From Dryococelus australis (taxonomy: Eukaryota; Arthropoda; Insecta; Phasmatodea; Phasmatidae), in NCBI GenBank assembly GCA_029891345.1, contig CM056999.1, positions 25,765,418 to 25,829,417 on the forward strand: 64,000 bases of DNA, in the 5' to 3' direction. This document shows, in pieces, positions 23,064-34,223 of this stretch (its first letter is position 1; each line of letters begins with the position of its first letter). The notes under the pieces were generated by a model. It ran no database searches. It had not been told where the DNA came from and saw nothing but the letters and a program-made list of their open reading frames with translations. A program made the position numbers and the translations under genes.

Positions 23064-24612
23064 TCTTTTTACGTACGTTTTCTGCTTACTGCTTGAACCC
23101 GAAAGTTCAAATATGAACGCACAATTACAACTAAATCACAGTTTTATTGATATATATATATATATAAACTTATTACATTGTACGACACTTTCATAACACT
23201 GGCAATTCCTTAAAACATAGTGTCACTAAACGATCAAATATTCCCAATAATTTGTTTACAAACCACCAAAATGCCTGGATAATGGCAAATATTACAACCA
23301 ACAACTACAAGGTGGCGGAAGAGAAAATATTTAAATAAAAAACTTCCAAAGGCAGTTACTTTCTCTTGCACTTTCATGTATAATACAAGTCATTTAATAC
23401 CATAAATAACACTCCTGAAATTAACATCTTAAAAGCCTATGATCACATGGCTTAATACACATTCTAAACTGCTAGGTTTCACAAAATTTGCATGCTTACA
23501 AAAATTTAATTTCATTAAAGCAGGTTCACGCCTCATCTAACTACCTCCCTAAAACAATCCCCCTTAGGAAATAGTGACACTTATTGGTTTTTCTCAATAT
23601 TAGGAATGTATAAATTAACAATCAACAGCCAATGACAGAAATCGAAACACATTTAACCATATTTTACATTACAAAGCGAAGTTCACACATGAACCTGCCA
23701 TCTTAGTTTTGCATGGAATTGCGTTTCGTAACGGACTATTCCTTTTACACTAGGAACCACTAAAATGCGTATTTAACGCAACAAATCATTCAAAATATTC
23801 ACGTACTCAGTATTTACCTTTCTGAACGAAGTGGTAGTCGAGAGCATCAACCCAATAAAGCACTATGTTTATTAAAACCAATGCATGACTAATTAAAACT
23901 TCATAAAACACCAAAATCGATAGGACGGCGGCTAATCACATTTAAAGCCATAGCCCTCCAAAGCGCGCCATCGCAAAAAGTAATTATAAATACACATAAA
24001 AATTTGAATAATTATTAGAAGGCAAGTGGCAGGATTGCTTCATGCCCAACTGACACTTAAATGGGGCAAACAAATTGGGCCGCAGTAACCAAGCAAATTA
24101 AACAGTCAATGTTAACCGGCATAACCGACGAAACCACTGAATACTCATCGTGACCTAAACCCCACAAACTTACATTTAAAACTAAGATGCCAATTCCACT
24201 ACTCTGCACACCTACCCTAGGAATCTAAGCCCCAGCTAACATGAATACCCTTTAAAAAAGCAAGGGTGCATACCTCCACTCACCCATTTACCTTTCCTCA
24301 TCGTTGCGCCGCACTTTAATTAAAATAAAAAATTCAAGCTTTAAAATTAATTACGCCCACAATTTAACTACTCTTGAACCTGGTGTGCTGCCCCCTGAAG
24401 AAAAGCATGGTCCAGAGTCATCGTACATTGACGGCCATGTTAAAAGATGATCGTCGTCGGAAGGGATGAGTGGCCAGCGATGAAATGTCATCTTCCTGTC
24501 GTGTGTGTAGTCACCCATGGCTGGCAGAATCAGCGGCTGCTGGTGATCGACGATTACAATGAAGAAGGAGAGAGTGACCCCGAGCTGGGGCTACGAAATA
24601 TTTGCACTGGAC
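23064..24612 (-). repeat. Tentative 3' LTR of Gypsy-like element
   Basis: On the minus strand a purine tract AAGTAGGAAAGGGAG (24613-24627) is followed by TGTCCAGTGC, a plausible LTR start. An AATAAA-type poly(A) signal lies near 23138. With the 5' end of the element missing there is no partner LTR, so both limits are guesses. No gene is seen in this stretch. Confidence 0.3.
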
Positions 24613-25319
24613 ACTCCCTTTCCTACTTCATGTGACGTCGGGGAAGGAGGCAGGGTGGGGAAAGAAAGGAACCAGATGAGCGGAATCGAATGGCCAGAAG
24701 CGAGCTAGCATGGTACTACAGTCGAGTGTTCGTTATTAGAACCAGAAGCAGGGCGGCAGCACTGGTTCAACCCCCCTATTCTGAGCTTCCCATCTACTTT
24801 TCGAAGATAATCAGTGCCAAAATGTGCACCCTGGCTGTCTAAACACATCTCACAGATCACACAGCTCGAATGCAAGGTAACACACAGAAGACGAAGACAG
24901 CTCAGGCGTAGAATAAGGGAAAAATTCCCAAAAACAAACATTACAATACATTCTCAACATCAACCCATCGTGCATTTTTATTTTCTTGAAGAGAAAATAT
25001 AGACGAAAATCTCTTCCCCGGGGTAGTTCGTATAATAGGCAGCCGGGTGGCTTCCCGGCACAAGGGTGTCAGGCATCTTCTCGGGTGTAGTGCTGGGCAA
25101 CCATGACAATGCATCGCACAGCAGAACCAGAAACCAGTCGACATCCTCAATGCCATGCCAGTGCTCCAACTCCAAGTCACTCGGTGGGACAATATGGGAA
25201 ACAAACCAAAAGAGGATGTGAAAAGAGAGCTAAAACCAAAATAAAAGGAAGGAAGGGGGGTGCAAGGAAACAAACATGTCACAATATACCAAAAAAAAAA
25301 TCAAGCTACGAGAAAAGGG

Positions 25320-26460
25320 GAAACAGTACCACATTCACAACATAGTCTGATTCAATTTCAACAGTGAACAGTAGACCTTGCGAAAAATTCTACCTGAAGA
25401 AGGAGAGACAAGAGAAAATATATTGGGCCCCAGTATTTTGTTTATCCTGTAGGGTCCTTGGAACTTAGGCAGCAGTTTGCCACTTATCTCACTTTCAAGT
25501 CTGCCAGGGCGTAGCTCCTGCAGAGTACTAACTCATCCACTCTGAAAGGAGGTATTGACCTGCTCTTATTCAACCTATTATTAATCAAATCCTTAGCCCT
25601 CACTAAGCACTGGTGCACCTCCTCCAAAAATTTATCCCGTTTAGTGTCAGAAAGAGGAGTAGGAAAAAGGAGGAATGCCCCACAGGTTCAATAATGTATG
25701 ACTAAGCGGTCGACCCAGAAAAGAGACAAAGGGAGGAGCCCCAGTGGATCTATACATAGCACTGTCAAAGCCCATGTGCACCAGATCGAGATCTTGATCC
25801 CAACATTTATGGTCTTGGTTATAAAAAATGTAAGGCACACTTTCAAACATTATTGAATCTCTAAACCTGGTTACCCTTCGGATAGTATGAACTGGACGTG
25901 AAATGTTGTATCACCCACCTGAAGCACATATCCTTAAAGGTGGTCGAAGTGAAGTACCGAGCATTTTCTGTGAGAATCTGAACAATATCACTAAACATTC
26001 TCCAAACTTGGTCACAAAGGACCTTAAAGATGGTGGTGAACTTCATATTTCTCTCTGGCAGAAGCACAATGAATTTGGAAAATTTGTCCAATAAAATCAG
26101 AATACAAATGTTGCCCTGTTTTGAGCGAATAAGGGCACCAAATACATCAAGGTGTACAGTTTCCCAAGGTCCATGAGGGAGCTTAACTATATTTTGGCCC
26201 ACATTGGCTTGCCATGCCTGCTAACACCTTTGGCAGGCATCACAGGTGTGCACAAAGTCAACGACGTCACTCTTTATCGTCGGCCACGCGAAATTTGCTG
26301 CTATCTTTTCCAATGTTCAGCCAATCCCCAAATGTCCACCGAAAACAGAATCGTGGAAGTATGATCAAATCATAGGGCGCAAAGCCTCAAGCACGACCAC
26401 CTTACGCCCCCTTCCATTTTTGCCCTAGTCCCTCACCATTTCTGAACAAAATTTATCGTC
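25320..26460 (-). pseudogene. Gypsy-like integrase region (minus)
   Basis: The core reads ETVHLDVFGALIRSKQGN, then ILILLDKFSKFIVLLP and ILTENARYFTSTTFK, matching the first and second catalytic segments of retroviral integrases, with SSYYPKGNQV following. Near 25400-25460 the minus strand shows KFQGPYRINKILGPN, the usual C-terminal segment. Fossil. Confidence 0.75.
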
Positions 26461-26469
26461 GATCTGAGC

Positions 26470-27900
26470 TCATCGCAACTTGTCGAAAAATTCGGAAAAT
26501 CCCTGAATCAGACTAACTAAACCTGCAGACGGATGATCTTGACAAAGTTCGAAGTCCTCAGGATCATAAATCCTAGGCAACATGTTCACGACCTGATTTT
26601 CAGTCCCATGAATGTGATGGACCTTAAAACAAATACTACTGAGATGTAACACCCACCTACGAAGCTTCCCAAGTAGTTGGGGATGACCTAACACCCAACT
26701 TAGCACCTGATTATCGGTATACGGGTCACATTCGTCATGTTCAATGTACGACGCCAATTTCTGGAGACCGAATATACAGGCTAAGGTCTCCTTTTCATAA
26801 ACACCTAATGTCTTTCCGCCTCAGACAAACTTTGTTTCGCGAAGGCCACCGGCACTAAGCTGCCCTCTATGTGTTAACTTAAAACAGCACCCAAAGCTAG
26901 AGAGGATATGTCGACCTGTACAATGAAGTGTTCAGAAAAATCCAGTAGATGTAAAATCGGAGGAGAAGACAACATTTCCATAAGTGTAGTAAACACAGAC
27001 TTGTGCTCCGGTCCCCTCACAAATTCCGCCCCTTCTTCTTTAACTTATTTAATGGAGCAGCTATCTCGGAATAATGTGTGATGAAGCAAGCATAATACCC
27101 CATGACCCCCAAGAACTTTTGGTCCCCTTTTAGAGTGCTAGACCGAGGGAAACCCAATAGGGGTGCCACCTGATCAGGATCCACTAACAACTGCCCTTCA
27201 CACAAAATATACCCTAAAAATCTGACTGGGTTTGACCCCAGCGTCACCTTCTCTGGGTTGACAGTAAGGCCCACCTCTTGCATACGGACTAAAACTTAAT
27301 GCAAATGGTCCAAGTGTGACTCAAGATTCTCACTGTATACAATAATAACAAATATAATGAAATAAAAATTTAAATTTAAAATCAGAGAGGACATGGTCTA
27401 AAACCCGAGAAAGAGCATGACTCCCAAAATTTGTGCCCATGGGAATGTAAATTCAAACTGGCTCCAAAGTGTGCTGAAGGCAGTGAATTTTCTATATGAC
27501 AGATGTAACAAGCAGTGATTAAAGCTGTTGTTGAGATCGAACACCGAAAACACTCGAGTCTTTCCCAGATGTTGCAAGGCACAGTCTATGGTCGGTAAAA
27601 GGAATGGATCCTTATGAATCTTCTTATTTACAAGACAGTGATTTACTACAAGGTGGTACTTATCGCCATCTCTTTCCTTCACAGGAAACCCTGGCGAACA
27701 GTAGGGCGAAGTCGAAAGCACAATGACTCCTGCTGCTAGCAACTTGTCAATGATCTCCCTAAATGACTTGAGCTTCGGAGGACACTTGAAGTGTCGATTC
27801 CTGACGGGGATGTCATCCGTTAACGAAATGACATAATCAATAAGGGATGACATCAGATCTCCCTATACACGACAAAATAACGTCACTAAATTTGTCACAA
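26470..27900 (-). pseudogene. Gypsy-like reverse transcriptase and RNase H region (minus)
   Basis: Upstream part (27853-27398): PVRNRHFKCPPKLK, a VIVLSTSPYCSPGFPVKERD segment and VFSVFDLNNSFNHCLL, the finger and early palm blocks of Gypsy reverse transcriptase. Then (27283-27017) VNPEKVTLGSNPVRFLGYIL and the connection region. RNase H (26757-26470) is marked by YTDNQVLSWVLGHPQLLGKL and FKVHHIHGTENQVVNMLPR. Fossil with several breaks. Confidence 0.85.
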
Positions 27901-27950
27901 ATATCTTCCAACCACCTTTTAAATTCGACTTGCTCCAAGTACCATTGAAC

Positions 27951-28339
27951 AAATAGAGGGCCCACTTCCCTGATCGTTGCCTATGCTATTAGAAAAGGCC
28001 AGGAAAAAGAAACCTTTTTCAGCATAAAAATCTGTGCCAGTGTTTCACCTGTTACCTGCTAAATGTCTCGGTTTTGTGCTGTTCATTCTTAAAAAACCCA
28101 CAGTATAATATGTATCGCATGTTAACAAATTTTTTGATTCTGTGGCTTTGTGCCCTGTAATTGACACATCGTTTACTGTGTACTACCATATAAAAATAAT
28201 TTAGAAAGGTATGAGTGAGAAAATTATCAAGGAGGTTTTTTTTTTAAAAAACATATTACTGGTAAATTGTTTGGCGCCTGTAGAACATTGACAAGCATTC
28301 AAAAATGTTCTGAAGAAACGGTGATTCGCGCGTATTGAA
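27951..28339. other. Spacer between Gypsy-like element and THAP remnant
   Basis: AT-rich with no recognised gene or repeat edge. The Gypsy-like similarity fades near 27950. Confidence 0.4.
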
Positions 28340-29340
28340 ATGGTTTACTGTTGCATACCTAACTTTACCTCTGATTCATCAAAACGCGAACAAAATGTTA
28401 CTTTTCATACTTTCCCATCGCAATTAGAGGTAAAAGAGAAATGGATAATATCTACCTATATCAAGGCAAAGTTGGATCTCTCTAGTTGCCAAACTGCAGC
28501 TCACGAGTGTGTAGTTTACACTTCAGAGAAACTGATTTTAGTATTAATACAACTTCAAAAAGTTTATTGACCAATATAGTACCATCACTATTACCTGGCT
28601 ATCTTCATAATAAACAAATTAAATCTAAACCCAGGACGAATCCAATACGTAGGTCTCAGATTTCTCCACCAACTGAGAGAAAACGAGAGCGAACATGCTG
28701 TAACAGAAAAAGGTTTGAATGATTCCAATTATGCTAGTTATGCACTGAAAGAAGTAGGATTATAGGTGTCATCTGTGCCGTCACACAGGAATAAATTCAT
28801 TATCGTGAAACGCAAGTACAAACTTATGAAACAGTCTCATGACCGACTAACTAAAACGGTCAAAAGATTAAGGGGAAAAAATCAGCGAAGTCAAAAGTTA
28901 AAAGGTAATCATGCAGAATTTTCAAGGCTTCCTTTTGTGCTTTGCAGAGGTTCCAGTAACTTTGGATATCACATCACTGGGAAAGATATTTAGCAAGGGT
29001 TGCATAAAAAAATACTAGTTGCGCATTTTGCCTGGGCCAAATTTCAGCTCCTAATTGCGACAGCCAATAAAAATGCAAGATCGAGGAGCTCTGCGCAACC
29101 CATCCAGAATATTTGTGTTTTTCATCAGAAAAAATATTGGAATTTACATGCACTGCCTTGAATTATTTAGGGCACGAACAGTTAGTGAAGAAGCTAAAGA
29201 TGTTTATTGTGCCTAAATTTGAAGAATATTTCAATTGTTGCGAGTGTGATCAAGAAAAACTCAGTAATGTAATCATTTCTAAATTTCTGAAACCTATTTT
29301 GGATAACGAAGCACGATTAGTGACAGATTTTATTGATTAG
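28340..29340 (+). pseudogene. THAP-domain protein, pseudogene (P element-like or host THAP)
   Basis: ATG at 28340 opens MVYCCIPNFTSDSSK, the start of a THAP zinc finger (C-x-C type beginning), followed by a conserved FHTFP and a W about residue 36. The second half of the finger (RVCSLHFRETDF, about 28504-28540) is in a different frame, so a frameshift lies near 28480-28500. The post-THAP LTNIVPSLLPGY follows. A basic coiled-coil (about 28795-28900) and an unrecognised C-terminal piece (29113-29340) come in other frames. THAP domains bind DNA in P-element transposases and host regulators. No DDE catalytic region was recognised, so a decayed host gene copy is equally possible. Confidence 0.6.
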
Positions 29341-29344
29341 CCTT

Positions 29345-30254
29345 CATGAATACGCACGAAACCATTAAGCTGTAAAATATTAAAACTTTAAAGAAAGAAA
29401 ATGCACGAGCTGCTTATTTCAGGTAAGACATTTCTTTCTTACTACCCTATAACTAAGTGTTAAGTGAAAGCCCATAGGGTAGGGCGGGATTTTGTTGCAT
29501 CTCAGGACTAGCCACTTACACCTACAAGGATAGGAAATCATGCTAGGATACATGCATCATGGCAGAGAGGGATTGGGCAGCTATGGCCTGCAGTTGGGAC
29601 CATGACTACCTCCCTATGTGTAATTATAGCTAAGGTAGAACTAGAAGAGACTGGGAAAACCGGCATAGACACCGTAAAAACCTAGTCGACAGAATAGAAT
29701 TTAAAATTATTCATGCATTAAACAGAAATGCTACAGGAGTCAGAGTGTGTGTGGAACATGCTCGTGTCAGTAGAGATGAAAAATCTCGTCGATAGGGGGC
29801 GGGAACTAATTTTCCTTTGCCTAGGCAAGTGGGATAGACGCTGACTTAAGCAGAGAGGTTCTTGCACATAGGTAAGTCATAATAGCTTATTATATAACTT
29901 GTTTTATGCTTTAATTTGTCTGTGCATGTAACTTATTTCGAAGTTATAACATATTTGTGTTGTAACCAGTTTTAAAGTTTTAAATTGCTTGTTATTGTAA
30001 ATACTTAACAAATATCAGGGAAGTTTTAAGCTGTTTTACTTGAAATGTATATTTTTGATCCAATTAATCAACTAACTAACATACTCGTTACTAACTAACA
30101 AAGTCTCGTATTTTGAATGCGCTCTGTCCCGGTCTTTAAATATTATGTAGGCTACGCCCTGATAAACCTTACTAATGGATCTGCGGGTGTAAGGCATCTA
30201 CAACTGCAAATACGATTTTCAAAATTTGGATTTTTAAAATGTGAAGAAATTATA
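29345..30254. other. No gene recognised
   Basis: Moderately AT-rich sequence. The part 29455-29860 is richer in GC and may be a decayed repeat, since it has words such as CCCATAGGGTAGGGCGGG, but no family was recognised and no frame is worth calling. Confidence 0.4.
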
Positions 30255-30569
30255 GTCTAAAGATGAGGTAGACCGAGCTCGTTGGCGGCCCACGACTGAT
30301 CTCCATGTCCCAATATTTAACTGCTTTTCTGCCAACACGTCTAGAAAAAACGGCATGGATTGGATTTAAGGTTAGAACTTTGTTTAGTAAACAAGTTCTT
30401 TGAGATGTTTATATACTTCTTCTAACCAATTTCGAATTTAATTAGATTAAATTTGAGTTGGTGAATGTATTTCATTCATATACGTAAAAGTGCTTGTCTT
30501 TGAAAATTAAGACGTCAGTGTTGGGTGCAAGCGCAGAAGCCGAATAAGCAGTCTACCTCATTTTTAGTC
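30255..30569 (+). mobile_element. MITE copy C
   Basis: A 315 base copy of the MITE family, with TA on both sides (30253-30254 and 30570-30571) and ends GTCTAAAGATGAGGTAGACC and the complement of GACTAAAAATGAGGTAGACT. Relative to copies A and B it lacks about 60 bases of the right half. Same orientation as the others. Confidence 0.85.
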
Positions 30570-30571
30570 TA

Positions 30572-31540
30572 TATATTACAATAGCTTACTTTCCACGCCA
30601 TTGGCAATGTTACGGCCAATTCACACTGAAGTTAATATGACCTCGTTATGTTAGTATTGCAAAATCTCTTCGTCGGAATTGTTGATAAAAAGTAGCAGCG
30701 TACTCATTGGAGTTAAGAATTTCATATGTTCTATTAATCATAAAGCAGTATTATTAAATGCGTTGTATCTGGGATCGCAAATAAGCTCGCGCAAATGTCT
30801 TTTGTCTAATTAGTTTTTCTTAAACATTTTTGCTAGCATACACTTACAGTAATATTATAGTTAGCTTGGTACATGTAAATTGATATCCATATGAGACCGC
30901 AGATTTTTTTTTAACTCGATGGCACTTGGTAAAAATGAAAGTATCTATAGACAACAAAAGACAAATACTCATTTCTGGAGTTTAATTGTATTTTAATTTG
31001 TTACTGTTGTGTTCATATTTAGTTAGTTAAGCGTACTGCACACCGAAAATTTTAATTTACATCACCCTTAAATAAAAATAACACAGCTGAGTAACATCTT
31101 CTTAAATATATCGACAATGCAAATTTAAACAAATTTCATGTTAGCACATAAGCGAATAGGTATTCAAAGAGACATTATAGTAAAATAGTTTCTCGTACTT
31201 GAAGGTAAACTCGTACTCTCCAGGAAGGTAAACATAGTTCATAAGATTTTGGACCTTGCCTGTGCGAATATCCTTAGTAAAAAGGAGAAAATAATAATTG
31301 GAATCGGAAGGTTAATCTGGTGACTTCCATCCTCTGCCATAGCAGACAGGCGGTATTGCAAATACTTAGCGAACTGCGGTTGACAAGACATGCTATCACT
31401 GTATCCTTTTAGTCTGTCTTTTTTGTTTAGGGAAATCATCAAAACTTTTTCATGTTTCCATTTATTTTCATTTTTCCCATTATATTTAGTAGTTTTTTTT
31501 TCCACTCTGATGTACTTAAAAGAAGAGTAAAGCAGATTGC
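30572..31540. other. No gene recognised
   Basis: AT-rich DNA. The 117-codon minus-strand frame 31239-31592 partly overlaps the expected LTR of the neighbouring Copia-like element and matches nothing I know. Confidence 0.4.
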
Positions 31541-31559
31541 GCATTAATTCCTCTCGACT

Positions 31560-31935
31560 CGGCACAGGTCGGCGGCTCAGAAGGGAACACACCCATGCAC
31601 TTGATCGTCTCGACTCAGTTGTTCATATTATAAGGCAGAGTGAAAAAAATACACCATCTGTCTTGTTAAAACTACAATGTACCTTCATGAAGGGTATTCA
31701 CAAGAATCGCAATCAACATACTTCATTCGACCATAGACAAAAGACAACTAGTGATTAACATATACGTACTCGCAAGCCAAGTTACCCAACCACACCACAC
31801 AAAACAAAAGACAGACAAGCCTAAAACAGCATACCAACTAACAAGAAAAAATAAACCCTGCCACAGTGCAGGCTGTTCAAACATAAAAACCACTTTACTG
31901 ATGGCATAGCAGCTTGCAACACTTCCCCTTGCTCT
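31560..31935 (-). repeat. Polypurine tract and 3' LTR of Copia-like element
   Basis: On the minus strand GAGCAAGGGGAAG (about 31922-31935) runs into TGTTGCAAGCTGC, the typical TGTTG start of a Copia LTR. The far end is not fixed because the 5' LTR is absent; a length of 300 to 400 bases is assumed. Confidence 0.5.
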
Positions 31936-32033
31936 GCCATCGGTAAATGAATGTAAACACTAAAAAAAAAATATATAAAAAAAATAAAACGAAAGGAGAA
32001 TACATTTGCTCTGCTACAGTTGACAATATGAAC

Positions 32034-33420
32034 TCAGAACAAATGCATTACTTTAACGAAACATTGGGATTTAGGCGTATTCATAACTTTCGTGAACAGA
32101 TCTGCCAAGTTCTTATTGCTCGGAACATACTCAAACTTCATAATTCCCTTCTCAAAATAATCAAAACAGAATTGGTACTTAATGTCAAAATGCTTAGACA
32201 ATTCTGTATCACAACTGTTTTCTGTAAGTTTAATAGCGCCCTGATTATCACACTTGACAATAAATGGTTTAGGTAGAAACTTTGTTTGACCTAATTCAGT
32301 TACAATCTGCTTCAACCACAATGCTTCCTTTGCAGCATGGCACATTGATGCATAATCCTCTTCAATAGTTGATGTGGCCACAGGATCTCTCTTCTTTAGT
32401 AGCCTAGTTTTCCAACTGACTGGTGCATTTGCCAATGTCACCACGTAACCACTCACCGACTTCCTGTCTTTTCCATTTGCAAAGTCTGCATCGCAAAACA
32501 AATCAACATGATCACCAATAGAAACGAAGGTTAGCTTCAGGTTTCGAGTTTTCTTCAGGTACAACATAATATGTTTTACATCTTGCCAGTCACTTTTTGT
32601 AGGATCACAATACTTCTGAATTACTCTACATACTGCAACACGCTATATCTGGCCTGGTAGTTGTGGATAGGTACAATAATGAACCCACTGCCTTCCTGTA
32701 CAAATATGCATCATAGTTCTCACCCCAAGATGAGTTTACATCGTCATTATTAATTTCCAAAGGAGCTGATCTACCCTTACCGTCTTCTAACTTGAACTCC
32801 CTCCATATTTGCTTAATGTAATCAGTCTGGTGGATGGACATTTCCCCATTAGAGTACTCTGCATTCATGGAACGAAAATGGGCCATATTCCCTAGCTTTC
32901 TGATCTCTACCTTCACACCTAGTTCTTCCTTGAACCATTCTGCATGTTTCTTTTTGCCCCAACATCCTAGATCATCAACATAAATCCCAAGGAACAGATC
33001 CTTGCTTTCGTTTACATAAACACATGGGTCGTTCACAAGTATTTTCAATCCCTAATCCCTTAACACTGTGTTTAAAGTTACATGCCATTTTCTCCCACTT
33101 GCTTCAATCCATACAGACTTTTCAGAAGCTTACACACTCTCTTGTCGTCGACCTCAAAGTGTTTCTAACTGAACCATGTCACTATTCACTCATATCACTG
33201 TGCAAATATTCTGTAAGTACATCAGTTTGTTTCAAAACCCACACATTTAGCACTGTTAGGGCCATCATCAATCTGATGGTTTTTCTTTTTATCATAGGTC
33301 TCATGGAAGTTAATTCCCTGCACTTGAGCAAAACCCTGTGAGACATATCTTGCTTTGAGTCTACAGATAGTACCACCTGTGATCTTTTTTAGCTACAGAA
33401 CCCACTTACTGCCTAGTATG
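32034..33420 (-). pseudogene. Copia reverse transcriptase and RNase H region (minus)
   Basis: The reverse transcriptase shows VLTEYLHSDMSE (about 33182-33220) and the catalytic LFLGIYVDDLGCWGKKK (about 32940-32990), then LYLSTTTRPDIA. RNase H shows LFCDADFANGKDRKSVSGY and TELSKHFDIKYQFCFDYFEK, with VPSNKNLADLFTK near its end. These are diagnostic of Copia rather than Gypsy. Fossil. Confidence 0.9.
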
Positions 33421-33886
33421 GTCCTGTCAGGAGGTCTGAATAGATATATAATGAGAGAACTGGCTCACCCCTTATTTTCATCAAAATATCGAGTTTTTTT
33501 TCCAAAATAAAGGTCTTTGAGGCTAAATTTAGACTCAAAAATTTCTGAAATGGAGCTCTCAAAAACGAGCAATTTTCCTCGAAAATCATGTAAATTTAAA
33601 CCAAAATCAAGCAAATTTTCAATTTTTTCAAAATTGTCTTGCAGGATTTGTGCCACTTAAAAAGAACAGCAAAATCTCAGCAAAAAATGCAAATTTCTTG
33701 CTTTTCAAGCAATTTTTCACATTTTCTAGAAATGCTAATTTTGTAAGTGAGTGATATAAATCAAGCATATATATATATATGTTAAAATGAAACAAATTAA
33801 TCTAAAATAAAATAAAAAGATACAAATTAATAGAATAAAATTGATTCAATTAATACAATATCATGCATAGTTTTTTCATTTTTCAT
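33421..33886. other. Spacer, no gene recognised
   Basis: AT-rich, with a short (TA)n run near 33768-33780. It may contain the outer end of the second Polinton-like element, but no matching inverted repeat was found near 52.3-52.7 kb. Confidence 0.4.
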
Positions 33887-34138
33887 TTATTTTAAAACTT
33901 TATATGGCACAAAAACTTGTTTCTCATTTATAAATTTAAAATCATCTTCATCAATTATCTTTAAATAGCAATCTGGTAAAGTAATTTTATACCTATCATC
34001 TAGAATACAGTTAATGTTTTTATAGAATTTAGATTCATAAATTCGAAAATCTGTGGCTTAGTACCATTTATCAATTTATAGATCCGATAGTTTAGTGAAT
34101 TCATATGAATTGTTCAACTTGTTGAGCGGAGCCTCCAT
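33887..34138 (-). pseudogene. Small Polinton-associated protein remnant
   Basis: The minus strand opens MEAPLNKLNNSYEFTKLSDL and closes with an EKQVFVPYKVLK-like end. From memory a small protein starting with a similar PLNKL motif and ending with a FLP segment accompanies polB in insect Polinton-like elements. Its role is unknown to me. Fossil. Confidence 0.4.
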
Positions 34139-34223
34139 TTTTGTGTTTATTTAAAAGGGAAAAAAATATTCAAGAAAATTATTTTTTCATTCTTTTAATA
34201 AATAAATTTTCTTAATAGATAAA

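Larger units (their letters stand above)
23064..27950 (-). mobile_element. Gypsy-like element, minus strand, incomplete fossil
   Basis: Reading right to left: reverse transcriptase (27900-27000), RNase H (26900-26470), integrase (26460-25320), then a 3' non-coding part and probable LTR. No gag or protease was seen on the right, where the element stops near 27950, so its 5' portion is absent. Coding parts are broken at about ten points. Divergence looks high, so it is old. Confidence 0.8.
31560..33420 (-). mobile_element. Copia-like element fragment, minus strand (fossil)
   Basis: Carries the 3' half of a Ty1/Copia polyprotein: reverse transcriptase (33420-32600), then RNase H (32567-32034), then a polypurine tract and the start of the 3' LTR at 31921. 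Gag, protease and integrase are missing on the right. The remaining coding part is broken only about three to five times, so this looks younger than the Gypsy and Polinton copies. Confidence 0.85.

Noticed and set aside
29455-29860. A GC-richer repeat or SINE
   Set aside because: No second copy in the window, no Pol III boxes, no poly(A) tail or target duplication could be identified.
31239-31592. A 117-codon minus-strand gene
   Set aside because: It overlaps the expected LTR of the Copia-like fragment, has a lysine-rich unpatterned sequence and no recognisable motif.
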